A DNA stretch of 64,000 nt from Plutella xylostella (Eukaryota; Arthropoda; Insecta; Lepidoptera; Plutellidae). Both the position numbers and the translations under genes were made by a program. Shown one piece after another: positions 11,401 through 22,841 of this stretch. The stretch is from the NCBI RefSeq assembly GCF_932276165.1, contig NC_064012.1, positions 5,897,501 through 5,961,500 of the forward strand, in the 5' to 3' direction. Each line of letters opens with the position of its first letter. Position 1 is the stretch's first letter. Under the pieces are notes generated by a model that was not told where the DNA came from, made no database searches, and was given only the letters and a program-made list of their open reading frames with translations.

Positions 11401-11663
11401 AGACTGACGAAAGAAATTTATTGTGCGGAGATGAATGGTTGTGTCGGTAGAGGACGTCCTAGGCGAAAGTATGTCGACCAGATAGGCGACATACTCAAGA
11501 AGAGCCAAATTAGGAGTTTCCGAAACCGACGTGCGTGTATGAAGAGACTAATGAATGTGGAGGAAGCGAAAGAAGTATGTCAGGATCGTGGCACGTGGAG
11601 ATCCATAGTCTCTGCCTACCCCTCTGGGAGACAGGCGTGAGTATATGTATGTATGTATGTATG
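8410..11663 (+). mobile_element. full-length RTE-type non-LTR retrotransposon
   Basis: The element is bounded by a perfect 15-bp target-site duplication TAACATAATAAGCAT (8395-8409 and 11664-11678). It has a 141-base leader starting in a G-run, one long ORF and a very short 3' end made of a TATG tandem repeat (11643-11663). A single endonuclease/reverse-transcriptase ORF and a microsatellite-like 3' end fit the RTE clade. The intact ORF, complete 5' end and unmutated duplication indicate a recent insertion. Confidence 0.93.
8551..11640 (+). CDS. RTE-type endonuclease/reverse transcriptase
   Basis: This 1029-residue polyprotein is expected to nick genomic DNA and copy its own RNA at the nick (target-primed reverse transcription). 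Residues about 28-270 form the apurinic-like endonuclease fold. Visible landmarks are 'TMNICGG', Glu of 'VNESKRKG' (about 61), 'LGDFNSWVG' (about 167) and 'GTDHFLVESR' (about 260). The middle (310-510) is lysine/glutamate-rich linker. The reverse transcriptase spans about 530-800, with 'FVDLEKAYDRV', 'GVRQGCVASP' and the catalytic 'YADDQ' (Tyr754, Asp756-757). The C-terminal part holds 'MLRWFGHIERM' and 'GRGRPRRKYVDQI', typical of RTE and related proteins. The first in-frame ATG after the leader was taken as the start. There is no stop or frameshift. Such ORFs are often mislabelled in insect genomes as 'craniofacial development protein 2-like'. Confidence 0.93.
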   Translation: MDQPGGGDAVRNPSRRVSRRSEKWAVETRIATMNICGGLDGKIDEVCEVFNTRGMDLLCVNESKRKGRGVTTHGTLTAYWSGVPESEHGCQGVGIVLSERWNNCVKEYECVSPRLIWIRLKVGLTRLFVLGVYAPDTSKSAQEIDEFWKSMNVVLDECDENERVIMLGDFNSWVGVQRDGYESVLGKFGDVRVNENGRYLLDVCLERNLIVSNSMFRHKEIHMYTWQRQNERSIIDFVIVDERLRVNVADTRVYRGVNVGTDHFLVESRIRGLFNYWRHRPRVSTTNLERIKVEKLQDDVVSEEYRRSLKDNLESTIVLDENDVEEKWKRLKDSLVNTAVKVCGVNKRKKNGKRELTWWDDECKKVVNEKKMAWLDFLSKKANNRMQGNQGMDDEMKEIREKYVLLKKKVKEVIERKKKALKDEYDRKFSDNFRANIKLFWKLVRKARGKSENTNLDVIRDENGDVLKDENKVLKRWKEYFESLFECTDCRTSIDVEVENERIVDEENKISMKEVMEALKRMKVGKSAGYDRVSLEMLRAGGGVAASELYQLFNECWRCGTVPRDWCRAVIVPLYKGKGSLQTCNSYRGISLLSIVGKLYAKILIERVVKETEEKIWDVQGGFRKGMGCTDQVFSLRSVTEKVLAKQQKVFCAFVDLEKAYDRVRRNDLWETLSVYGVDGHLTRALGSLYRESSACVRINGAYTDWFDIHRGVRQGCVASPWLFNLFMDSCLKDMKDDERGLRIGELLLKCLLYADDQVILASSVEQLQQQVTLMHESFKRKGMKVNVSKTKVMVFERDEEVTECEITIENERVEQVNEFAYLGSLFTRDGKCEGDIERRVKAGNKVNGALHSFMRSQSVSQKARLAVHGGVLVPTLMYGSESWVWQKKNESRVNAVEMRSLRSMCGLKLNDRIRNSIIRERVGVKEDVVTKIEKGMLRWFGHIERMDERRLTKEIYCAEMNGCVGRGRPRRKYVDQIGDILKKSQIRSFRNRRACMKRLMNVEEAKEVCQDRGTWRSIVSAYPSGRQA

Positions 11664-11678
11664 TAACATAATAAGCAT

Positions 11679-13050
11679 TGGTTTAACATAAGTAGCCTTT
11701 AGAAAAATGTTATGACTGTCAATATTTACCTCCTTTTTGAACCTTCTAGTCAAATGTTTCGTCGTTTTGAGTTGTCGTGAGGCCTTCTTTTCATCAACAA
11801 ATAGTTGCTCATTAAAATCACGCCGCTGCGTGCGCGCTTACTGACGCAATTACTGATAAACTGTGCTCGCCTTATGTCCGAATTATCTCGGGGTCAATAA
11901 CTTATCAAGTCAGTGTTGATATCGGGTTTTCATCATTATCTGACGGTAAGTCTGATGGACATTGCTCGTAGCTGGACCTACGAGGAAATTTACTACAGTT
12001 GTAGGAGAACCTAATGGTTCTGTAAGTGGAGTGCGAGTTTTGACACCGTTTGCGAAGCGGCCAGTAAACGTGAATTGTTCTTATGTACCTACTTACTATT
12101 ATTTGTATAGCACTACACTTGGCCCTCTACAAACTGTAAAAGTCAAATTAAATTACAGGCAATTTATTTACCCATTGTATTGTAGATACTTGGGCGGTAA
12201 ACACACTTATCCACTTAAATCGCGGCTAGAAATATGAATGCAATCAGGAAATTGCATTAAATTGTCCTCTACTATTGACAAAAACTATTCGGTGAATTGG
12301 CCCATATCAGTTTCGGCGCGGCAATAGTAGATAAGTGGCAATGGTTGGTCTTTGATACAATAAAGTACCCACCTTCCTCCTTCTACAGATAAAAGGCCAG
12401 CAAGGACACAGTTGAGGCACAAATCTTAAAAAGCATTCTAAAATAGTTATTTATTCTGTATTTGAAGATACTACCTAATAATACCTACTTAGGGCTGTAA
12501 AAATAATGGTATAACTGCCCATGTTGATCTAAATTAACAGGGAAATACAATTTCTTTCATACCCCAGGGCTGTTTTTATTAAATAATTACGTTTATTACG
12601 GCTAAAATGAAATAAAATATGAAATGTTTTTGTTCGTCGTTGTCAAGAAAAAACCTAAAGCAAAGCTCGCAGGCATAAGGTAGGGAGGTATATTTGTAAG
12701 TATCAAAATTCTGTAAGTATATAGGTAGGTACATTCTATTCTAATTCTAACATCATCAACGTAACGACATGATATGAGATGAGATTTCGTAATGGGGCCA
12801 CGGACCGTTGTTTTATCAATACAACAAAACAATATCAACTATCGACTTTATCTAATGTTTACAAATGTAACATACGCACAAAATTATGAGAGTGACAAAT
12901 ATATTGTTTACTTATCGTGAAATATTCCGATGAAGTGATTGGTTTTCATGACTTACCTAACTATGTATAACTAAGTACTTAAGTATAGAAATGCTAACCA
13001 AAATTTTATTGAATTCGCATCTACAGTCCATCTATAGATTTTTTAACATT
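11679..13050. other. intergenic DNA, no firm gene
   Basis: A GC-richer stretch at about 11818-11950 contains an initiator-like TCAGT (11909) followed by a consensus splice donor 'gacggtaagtctg' (11941). It could be a short 5' untranslated exon, but nothing else supports one. The 91-codon ORF at 11962-12237 has no recognisable content. Confidence 0.45.
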
Positions 13051-13054
13051 ATAA

Positions 13055-13440
13055 GATATTTATTTTCACTTACATAATTTAAAAAAATAACTACTGTTTG
13101 GCAATGGTTTTTTAACGGTTTTGTCTTTTAATAAATAAAATACATCGATTAAATACGGTATAGTGCCACAAACTTATCTGTTCCGGTGACAGCTCACATA
13201 AATGTCTAATATTTCTTAATTCTATAAGATTTTAAGTTTGCTTGTATTGTTAATTCTTAATAATTAAGTTAATAAACCTATCTAATCTTTTACAATATAC
13301 AATTCATTAGTAAGTAATGAGATATGGATCAATTTAGTTCGCTCTCACCGGAACAGATAAGTTTGTGGCACTGTATGTAACAATTAGTTAGGATCCACTT
13401 CCGTTTTCAGGAATATATAGTTTTACTGACCCAAGTATAG
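13055..13440 (-). repeat. dispersed repeat interrupted by a MITE
   Basis: The parts on either side of 13161-13372 match 49060-49205 without the insertion. Shared pieces are 'gtttggcaatgg', 'aataaataaaatac', 'gattaaatacgg', then 'tgtaacaattagttaggatc' and 'cacttccgttttcagga'. A related copy lies in the opposite orientation at 18687-18908. Confidence 0.65.
13161..13372. mobile_element. TA-target MITE, 212 bp (AGTGCCACAA family)
   Basis: Terminal inverted repeats of about 28 bp, starting [TC]AGTGCCACAAACTTATCTG, flank an AT-rich non-coding middle. TA duplications lie at 13159-13160 and 13373-13374. The empty site in the paralogous repeat near 49147 confirms the insertion. The TA target and terminal repeats suggest mobilisation by a Tc1/mariner-type transposase. 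A larger relative lies at 60534-61708. Confidence 0.8.
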
Positions 13441-16400
13441 ATGAACTGTCATGAACGAGTGCAAGCCAAGTGCCGTCTTTCAGGAGACTGAATAAATATT
13501 ACAATCGTCCTGCGCCCCTCGAGTCCAAGTTAATCTTCATTACCCATTCCTTGTGTGCAATACTCGTAGTCAAACGAATATTTGATGCAAACGCTCAAGG
13601 ATACCGGTAAACTCAGGGATTCCCAAAGTGTTCGCTGTAAAAAGGGGCACCCCACGCGCCTGTGGGAACTGTAGGGGTGACTTTTATGTTTCTTTCAGGT
13701 CTTTGTTTCAATTTTGATTGTTGCGCAGGTCTTTTTACAGACCAAAATACAGAAAACTGTATTTGGAAGTGCACAGACAGAAGTTTGGGAGCCGCTGGTT
13801 TGGATATTGTAGGGAATAATTGAGCTGCGACGATGCCTGCAGCTCGTAGACCCAGTAATATTTGATGCGGTGGGATACTGGCTGGCTCCGTTACATACTC
13901 GATCGACCAACGGCAACGTGTTACGATCGAGAATATTCTGAATAATATTTGTGTATATATAAAATTAGAATAATACCTAATCTAATGTGCAATAAATTAG
14001 AATAATAACAATAATATTATGCACCCAACATACTGAATTAATTTTTGATAATCTGATTTGCATTATTCATGTTGTACTTAATTAATTTACCTATATTTCC
14101 TGTTTCAGACAAAAAAGCTAGGCCTTATTCAAAGGAAACCTAGCAATAGTATCAACATACCTACGTGCTTGTAAAAAATAAAATTACTATCACTGCTACT
14201 ACCTAAACCTAGGCATACGTTACGTTCATATTTTTAAAATAGTAGTAATAAAACTAGAAAAAGTATTTTTTGTGTGTACCATACTATCACAGACATCCCG
14301 TATACTCTCTGAGAGTTTTAGTAAGCGGAACAAAAATATTTTGGGTGAAAATCTATCGAATCCCCACTGGACAAAATCGGTATGCAAACAAGCTTACAGA
14401 ACAGGAATCTATAAGAGTCGGCTCTAACACCATTCCTGATTTACGTTTTTATTCATTATTTACCGTCATTCACCTAATCGATAACCTGCATATCCAGGAC
14501 GAGGCGCAAGACCCTCACGACAAGACGTGGCATAAGTTTTATCACAAAGCTTGTGAGTTTTATGCTTTGCGTTTTGACAATTATTTCGATATTACAATGC
14601 CACATCAGATAGAGAGGTAACTTTTAATCCACTTTGATGTAGATCAGAGATTATGCAGGAAAATAAATTTTGGTATAAGTATGTACCGTATGTCTAGATA
14701 TACAGAAATAAAGTTACAACAGTCCCCTTTGTTTATGCGCAAGCACAAGCCCTACTTACATATATTTGTAGTATGTATTAGTTCACGTTATCTGTCTGAA
14801 AAGCGTATCTTTCAGCATGCACTCAATACCATTTATTTATAGACTGGTTTCGAAACAGAACTCTATTTTATTAGGCGCTGGTAAATAAAGTAACTACGTG
14901 TGTATCGTAAGTAGATACTTACAAATTATTTGTGTCTACGGGGTCTAGGTAGGAGGTAGTAGTTAGGAAGCCTAGTCTGTTTAAGTCGTAACGGTCTGTT
15001 TTGGTAGTAAAGATTCTTAAAAGTACGTAATTTATATCAAATGAAATAGTTGTAGTAGAAAAATATGGAAAAGTGTCGCCTATCGATTGTATACCTTTCC
15101 CCTGATTCCCCCACTGAACCTTATCCTGTACCCTACCCTACCGTAGTGTGGGACTCGTGAATCGTGGGAAAGGATTCCATGTTGGTCAAATAGTAAAAGC
15201 TATCCCGACAGCTGTTTTTATACATACTTAATTAGTATGACGAAGTGCTAGAGTGCTATAAGTAATTGTAGTGGTAGATGTCATTGAACCCGCTAGCTAG
15301 ACGAATGATGATGATTTATTATATTATTTTATTGTTGGAGCATTTAATTATTCAAATACCTATTTACCTACATTAACATAACATTCTGTAAGTGACCAGC
15401 ACAACTCGCCTAAAGAATATCCATTGGTATCTACGTAAGTCTATTATACGGCAGTTACACAACATCTAGGCCAATCTAAGCTTATCCCGAATGTATTATT
15501 TATTGGTTATGAAAGTTTCATGTATCAAGGAAGTCCATTCGAAGAACAATGTCCCCCAGCGACTGTTTACCCGCCCAACCCACACAAACGGACGGCGGCT
15601 AAAAACAGACTCCCCTATATTTTGATTGGACAGAAATAAACCGGAGTTCACGGGGAATGTAAATTGGAAAGTTCCGATCACGGGAGCGGCGCGTGCGCAA
15701 ATGTTTACAGTGTACGTCCATTATAATATTTATTATAATTCGGTACCTTATTATTATTAGTCTAAAGTTATTATATATTGTAAACCCATATTAATCATTT
15801 AATTTTTAAATTCTTATTTAAGTCTATATTCTTAGGTACCTAAATGTATAGTTTTTATTTTGTTTCAGCACCGTAGTGTATTAGTTTGTTACGGATCGGG
15901 ACTGCTCATTCAAGTTAATGAAAGCTAAAAGATGGCATTTTAGCTAAGTATAAGTAAGTAAGTACCTGAAACTCCTAACAACTTTCATTATGTATGAGTA
16001 ATGAGACCTATTCTGTAATCGTGAACAGAAATATGAAACAGCTGTTTCATAAAGTCTTCGTGATTTCAGAGTATGATATTATTATTAAGTAGATAGGATT
16101 GTCGCTTTCTTTCTTCTCAGTTTATTGTTGCTAACACATTATTTACCAACATTATGAATGTCTTCAAGTTTTTTTTTTCATTGTTAATTTGAAAGTCCTA
16201 CACTTACGAATTTTATTACTGAATATAGTCACAGTCACATAGAATAATACTGGTAATAATGTAAATAAATTAAAACACTGAAGCCGTATCTAAATACCAG
16301 TGCTTGAAAAGCATGCCTTGTTACTAAACAATTCTCGCTACATAAACAAATGTTTAAAAATATAATTAAAACAAATTTATATTAGACAAGCTCATCAAAT

Positions 16401-16608
16401 ATTACATATACCTAGATAGGTATATAAGATATACATGTGTATAGTATATGCAGAGATAAAATCCAAATCTACATAATGCGACGGCGTTGCCGAGTGTTCT
16501 TGATGTTGAACTTTATTTAACGAAATCATAATCAACGACCGCGGTCATGACCTCGTCCTCAGGCAAGGTTGATGCTCACTTGGTAACACTCATGTGTACC
16601 AAACCTAC
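13441..16608. other. long intergenic stretch, no gene supported
   Basis: The longest ORF (14270-14620, plus, 116 codons) shows no domain, signal or family resemblance. It lies in AT-rich DNA, so I treat it as chance. A GC-richer patch near 15535-15700 also lacks coding features. Confidence 0.5.
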
Positions 16609-16611
16609 TAA

Positions 16612-16763
16612 AGTCTGTTTTTTATTCTCTGATAATAAAATGACAGATTCTGAACGGTCCATCAAACGTCGATTGATGACGTAGGTACGTTCTATTGGCG
16701 GTACAGTCGACTGTTGATCGTTCAGAATCTGTCAATTTAGTATCTGAGATTAATAAACAGACT
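16612..16763. mobile_element. Harbinger-type MITE, 152 bp
   Basis: Terminal inverted repeats of about 50 bp with several mismatches begin AGTCTGTTTTTTATTCTCTG and reach into 'GACAGATTCTGAACG'. TAA triplets flank both ends (16609-16611 and 16764-16766), fitting a PIF/Harbinger target duplication. There is no coding capacity, and the ends differ from those of the MITE at 7782-7937. Confidence 0.72.
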
Positions 16764-16766
16764 TAA

Positions 16767-18686
16767 CTCATGTCTGCTTTTATTCCCCAAATGTGTGTAG
16801 CCAACGCGAAAGATAGTGGAATGGCCGGTGCGACTTTATAGCCGCATTGCGAAACGCGCTGTCGTCATCGCCACTATTAATCACGGAGTGCCCAGCTTTG
16901 TTGCTAAACACAAATTTAGCAACATCGAAGGGCTTGGCGATGGATCGATATCTAAGATTTTTTAATTACACGTTCCGGGGGGGTCACTTTAGCCTTGTTT
17001 ACGAAGATAAAGTTTCAGAGCGCTGCTGCTCTAACAATGAGCCTAGGTAAGTACTATCTCTATTTATAATGTTGTAAGTCAATCCTCGATCGTTCGTGTT
17101 TAGTAAAGCAAGAGTAGCCCCCCTGATACGCGTTGTTCGACAGTGCGCACGCGCCGGGTTAGTGCTCCGACGCGCACAAACGCTCACTGTAATAGATAAC
17201 GAAATTATGTCAGCAGGTGTGTTCGATTGAGACTGTTTTTTAGTAAGTTTGACTCGTTTTACCGAACTTGACCAGAAATCTAATATTTTTTATTGGATCG
17301 TGAAAATGACTTGTTCAAAAACACTGTTTTATTGCCTATAGGAACATTATTTTATATTGCATATATACTTACTGCTTAAACATAAAAATATGTACTTAAA
17401 TAAATAATTCCGAATGAAACTTGTAAAACAAAATTATTCATATGTGTTACTTATCCAATATTATTACTCTTTATACCTCGCTTAACTTCATTATGTTAAG
17501 TTTTCGATTCGTAATCTAAAGCTCTTATCAAATCTGCCTGTAATAAAATAATGTAACTATGTACTTTCATACATGACTAGTGTGTCTATCTGAAGTCATT
17601 GTTTTTGTTATATTTAATCCCGTAGATCCTACCAAGTTCTCAGATAAAAACTACCTACTTCACGAATACACTCAAGTTTACATGCAAGGCCGCTAGCAGT
17701 TCAAACATACATCGTACGATAACAAGTAACGAACCTACTTAATTGATTACAGACACTACAATAAAGACACTACATACCAGATAGTAAATATTATCAAATG
17801 ACACAATATCCCACACTGGAATTACTACCTAACCTAAATTGGGCTTTGTTTAAACTAATAACTTAATGAAAGCGGTAGGTAGCATATGGGGTCTATATCG
17901 GTGGTAGTGGGGCAATATCGGTAACTAGTTTTTTGATTGACTTTGTAAATGGGTCACACTATGTTTGAGCAGTAGAAGCCATCTAAAATGGGACGATGTC
18001 AGTTTGCAGTGCAAAATTAATTCTGAATTCTGACGATAGTTGATAGGCATTTGAACATTTTCAGTTTTTTCATAGTGAAGTGGATCCTAATAATTTTATC
18101 ATGATATCGTGATGTTTTTACGAATCTAAAGCAATACATTACTTTTTTAATCGTACCAAAAATGTATATCTTCATTTGGTTATAGTTATTGTATATTACA
18201 CAAAAAAAATGAATGGTACATTTGTACATTACATAGGTACATGTCATGTCAAATCATCATTCTGTACGTGCCTGTGTTCAATAGAATCTGCCGAACAAAA
18301 AGTTCTGTATGGCAAAAAATATTCTGCTCGTAAGGATTTTTTTGTTCCTCCTTGTCAAATGAATACCTTTTTTACATGCCTGAAGTGCCAGTGCTTTTAC
18401 ACTGTATCGTTTAAAATGTAGATTTATAAATGTTAAGTATATTGTTTCTACCCGTTACGCTTCGCATTAAAGGGTAGTCCCGTGGGAATACTGAGATATA
18501 AAAATAGAATGAATTATTGTACAACAAAAGACTAGATCTGATGCTTTAATATTTTTTCGCTACCATTTCCCAATTTTACTGTTTCAGTTCAAATAAATAT
18601 AGAAAAACACGATGAAAGCCCATTCGAGCTCCAGCTATCACTAGTTTCCAATCGGAATATTTTTAAGCGGATTTTGAAGTGTATAC
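16767..18686. other. intergenic DNA, no gene supported
   Basis: Short ORFs at 16847-17050 and 18176-18421 lack recognisable content. The segment around 18449-18500 ('cccgttacgcttcgcattaa', 'ccgtgggaata') resembles the GC-rich 3' part of the Helitron-like repeat in reverse and may be a fragment of it. Confidence 0.45.
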
Positions 18687-18908
18687 AATCGAACTAAAAA
18701 GTCATGAAAACGGAAATGGATCGTAAAAAGTAGGTAGGTAGTTTAACCCTGTATTTAATCGATTTAAAACCTTTATTTAAGCACAAATCTGCTAAAAAGA
18801 GGTTACATATCAGTCTAAATTTTATTTTTAACATATTTTGTATATGTAAAAAGTCTTTGCTATCGCACTCTTTGTTTTCATGACTTTATAGTTCGATTGT
18901 ACTTACTC
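18687..18908 (+). repeat. foldback copy of the 'ccacttccgttttcagg' repeat
   Basis: The ends form an inverted repeat of about 28 bp (left 'tacaatcgaactaaaaagtc' plus 'atgaaaac', right the complement with one mismatch). The interior 'gaaaacggaaatggatc' and 'tgtatttaatcgattt' matches the repeats at 13055-13440 and 49060-49205 in the opposite orientation. It looks like a MITE whose other copies are truncated. Confidence 0.5.
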
Positions 18909-19699
18909 AACTTTTTCAGTATTTTATTTCAAATATAAATAAGTGGTTCGTTATTATATTTTATTTATGGAGTTTTTAGTACGGTGGAAAACACATTTGA
19001 AAATTTAAAATATTATGTGTTAGAAACAAAAATAGATGTTGAAGTAGGTACCTGCGGAACTTAAATAAGAAGAAGTTACAACTGTTTTAAATGTCAAGGT
19101 AACATCATTATTGTTTATTTTCAAGATATTAAATAAGTTAAATATTATTCACTTCATTATCAGCACCAAAACCTTGACTTATTTAGTAAACCAGTTCGTA
19201 AGTAGGTAATCAGATGTTTATAAATTAAGTTCTTATAGGGAAATATTAATATATTCTACACTAATACCTACATATACATAGTTACACGCAAAATTATGTA
19301 TGAATGAGTTGTTTGTTTGTCACGCCCGATACGTTTTACTGCGATTTAGTTACTTAACTCCAGCATTACTCTTTATCAGCTGTTACTAGTCATTGTTCCA
19401 ACTTTACGAATTAGTAATGAAGCCTAAATTACTTAATGAGGTTCAAAACAAACTTGTTTAGTTAGCTAAGTAGCTCCTTGTCTTTCTTATCTTTATGTTG
19501 CAAAAGGTTTTACGATTAAAAACTACTACTTTAGGTTTTAAAAAAAACAAAGTAAAGTACTTAAATAGCACTATCGAATCAAATGCATTAACCAGTTACG
19601 TGAGCCAATCTGCTGTCGTTATTGTTTACTTCCTATGCACTACTGAACAAAGAGTGAAAACTTCCTGAAACTTATTCTAACCTCCAATATCGCTGCAAC

Positions 19700-20300
19700 A
19701 CTTAGTACTTAATTGTTTCACGGACAAGGATTTCGCTGGGCAGGATATGGCCATAGGAATCATTCGCTGAGCGAGGACTGAGCCAGGTTGAGTAATGAAG
19801 CGTTTGAGGAGCGAGCGCTCCGTAGCTAGGGAATGTGCACCGCGAGGGGATCGGAAGATTCCTCACCCTCGGCGAGCCCTCAGAAAGAATAGCCTGGGAT
19901 AGCCCTGAGTGTGTCCACCTACCTAGTTTGTGGTCCGTGGCGGTCCGCAGTGGGTTGCGAGGTGGGTTGCGCGTAAACGTTTGTGCGATAAAGTAAATAG
20001 AGCGAGGTCCGGGAGCGCACGTCCGTTCGGCGTCGCTGGATTGACTGTGGTCGGGCGGCGACGCGAGGGGCATTTATGCGCGCGCCGCGCCACGCCTGCG
20101 CGCTGCGGCAATTGCCTCACACGCACGGCTCACACTCATTCAGTTAGCCGGCACTTACGATGTTTCTGTCGCCCCTGCTGCTCCATCCAGCCCCGGCATC
20201 CGTTCGCCAATTGCCCTGATAATGATACATGCGAGTGTTGCTGTGCGACTGTCGTGTCGTCCTGACAGGACCGCCAGGAGACCAGGGAATCAGCAGTCAG
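19700..20300 (+). promoter_or_regulatory. GC-rich island, possible promoter or first exon
   Basis: About 600 bp of GC- and CpG-rich DNA stands out from AT-rich surroundings. Both strands carry open frames (for example 19930-20265, plus, and 20073-19702, minus) with Arg/Pro/Cys-rich products, as expected of any CpG-rich DNA, so I do not call a protein. An arthropod initiator-like 'cattcagttag' lies at about 20137. It could be the promoter and untranslated first exon of a gene lying outside the window. Nothing else in the window confirms this. Confidence 0.3.
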
Positions 20301-21300
20301 GACGCGCACGATGAGTTTCAAACTATCTAGCGGAAAGTTTGAGCGTCTGTTTATGTTTTTGTTTACATGCACTTGTAAAGAAGTCTCTTGCCAAAGTGAT
20401 AATTATTGATAGATAGATATTATAGAACTCACTTATCTTAGGTAGGTATCTCATATCACACATGTGTAGTAATTATCGTTGTTTAAATAGTTAGTAATAG
20501 TAGGTATCTGCTTTTAAATATAACTAATAAACCATGAGTATACAGCGACTAATACCACACGTTCCTATATATGCCACTGTTTATAATTTACCTGTGTAAC
20601 TAGGTCCGGTAGATGCAAAAGTTTACAACTTTTTTGGAAGTTTACACAAAATAATTGCAGAACAAAGAAAGGGCTTTGTTCTCTGTGTATGTTGAAACGT
20701 GAATTGTACTTTCGTTCAGGAAGATGACTGACAAAAACGTATGTACCTATACTTATGTTCGTATACGTTGCTTACTAACTTTTAATTGCTGAAATAAATA
20801 TACAAACAAAATTATAAGAAACATAATTTTGCATTATGAAAATCGTCGTTCTGACGCAGTAGGATATAAATAGGAAGTGCATCAATTTCATATTTCATAA
20901 ACCGAGATTTATTCTTGGACATGTTTCTGTAACATTCGTTTAATTTTCAATGTCGCGGTATTTTCCTTACAATGTTAGGTAAGTACTTAAGTAGGTAGAT
21001 CAATAGGCAATAAGTATAGACCTACGTCTGAAAAAAATAATACTTACTTACCTAAATTCTTAATAATATGTAAATAAACACGAAAGTATGTTGATTATTA
21101 CTCTTTTACTTAAAAAGTATCTACTCTAAAGAATTTCACGAAATTTGCTATTCAGGAGCTAATATCCTACATTTGCTCTTGGCCCAGAAATCGTCCGGTA
21201 AAACTTTTTCAGACAAGATGAAGCTCGCGGGCCACAGCACTGAAATTAGTTACACTTTAAAAAAACATCCTCATTTTTGTACTTTTCTACTTATGATGAA

Positions 21301-21335
21301 GTGAAACAATTTTAAACACTTTAAAATTGTTTCAC
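21301..21335. repeat. perfect 16-bp hairpin with 3-nt loop
   Basis: GTGAAACAATTTTAAA is followed by CAC and the exact complement TTTAAAATTGTTTCAC. No gene is close enough to make it a terminator or processing signal. Confidence 0.8.
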
Positions 21336-22602
21336 AAAAATTGAAATGACGAATATAAAACAAACTACAAAAGGGTTAACTTCATAACACCTGCTAAGCA
21401 CTTTGTGTGAGTGTTACGCGTAATAACGTATATGTAATTTCGGCCTCCCTTCCAAAGGACAGAACGGCAAAGTTATGACTGTGTTGGTAGCATTAATTTC
21501 GCACGTAACATTACCCGTAATTACCAAAAAACTAATAAAATTTATATTATTCTGCTCTTATTCTCAAATTACATTCCCGCTACTCCTCCGAGGGGTCTGG
21601 AGCTGACATCAAGTCGCTAATTAATAATAAATTAATACATAAATTTCATCATAATTATCCAGGCCCATTCGTACTATTGCCACCCGAAAGCTTTTGCTAT
21701 AAAATAATTAACATAGCAAACAATCGAATCAGTACTAATATATTCTTAAAAATGCAATTAGATACATAAACCTTACAACAATCCTTAACCTTTCTTGTGA
21801 TTTTAATTTATTTAGAGAAGCTTATTAAATGTGTAATAAATAAACATTAACCGTTCAACCGTCAGTATTATCACCTAACATTACCCATAACAATTTGTCG
21901 CTGTTCTGGCTACATTCATGATGATATTATTAAGTATTCTAGGTAAGAATGCATGCATTAACTTAGGAATTTCGGTGGACGACTAGGACGAATCGGTCAT
22001 CGGAAAACAATTGCGGAATCCTCGGAGATTACATTATAAGATAACTACTTCAGTGCCAACTTATGTTTTGTTTTTTAAACGAATTTGTGCACTTAGGTAC
22101 TACTTAAATATTCTACAACTTAGAAGTCAGATCAACCCAGGCCGCAATCCCTGAAGCACCTCTGAGAAAAACACAAAACATACGGCTTAGTAAGGTTGAT
22201 TCTACAGCTAACTTGCACCACCAATAAAAAAGAAGCTGAGCTTTTGTTTAAAAGCGTTATCCCTAGTAACAGCAACCTAATCGTTTAAAGTAGTAAAGTT
22301 GCAAGTGCTAACGGTCTAAGCTAAGTGCGGTCGAATCTATTAGTTTAAACTGTTACTACTGTTAGTGTCTAATGTTTACTTACAAAACTGATATTTTCCA
22401 GTATTTTTAACACTGGGTAAGAAATATTTTTCCAGTTTTATTTAAATCTGAATTAAATAAAACTGAAAAGTTGCAAGTTTATTCATTATTTTTGAGTAGA
22501 GTGAAGGCAAATTATTCAAGTTCAAGGTGGTGGTAAAATAAAGTTAAATTACGATTATTTTTAATGGTTACGTATCCTTTATCCTACTTAAGTAATAGGT
22601 AG

Positions 22603-22841
22603 GTATTATAAATAAATGTGAAAGTTTGTGATTTTTGAGCAAGTATTTATGTTTGTATGACTGTATGTGTGTATGTTTGTTACTTATTCACGTCAAAACG
22701 GCTGAACCGATTTTAACGAAATTTGGTTTGGAGTTAGCTAGCACCCTGGATTAACACATATAAGTAGGCTACTTTTTATCTGGGCGGTATTCCCACGGGA
22801 AAACTTTTAAAGGCGAAGCGAAGCTTTCGGGATCAGCTAGT
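22603..22841 (+). repeat. Helitron-like non-autonomous repeat, copy 2
   Basis: A diverged copy of the 7231-7441 family. It has 'attataaataaatgtgaaag' at the start, then 'acggctgaaccgattttaac', 'ggctactttttatc', 'cccacgggaaaac', 'aaggcgaagcgaagc', and the terminal 'cagctagt'. The CTAG|T end is intact. Confidence 0.7.

Larger units (their letters stand above)
18909..22602. other. intergenic DNA with one GC-rich island
   Basis: No protein gene is supported. Separate entries cover the GC-rich island (19700-20300) and a perfect hairpin (21301-21335). The rest is AT-rich DNA without a clear repeat structure. Confidence 0.5.

Noticed and set aside
14270..14620. 116-codon plus ORF
   Set aside because: No family resemblance, no signal, AT-rich and isolated. 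I treat it as chance.
19930..20265. 111-codon Arg/Cys-rich plus ORF
   Set aside because: It lies in CpG-rich DNA where several frames on both strands are open, and the composition is not protein-like.
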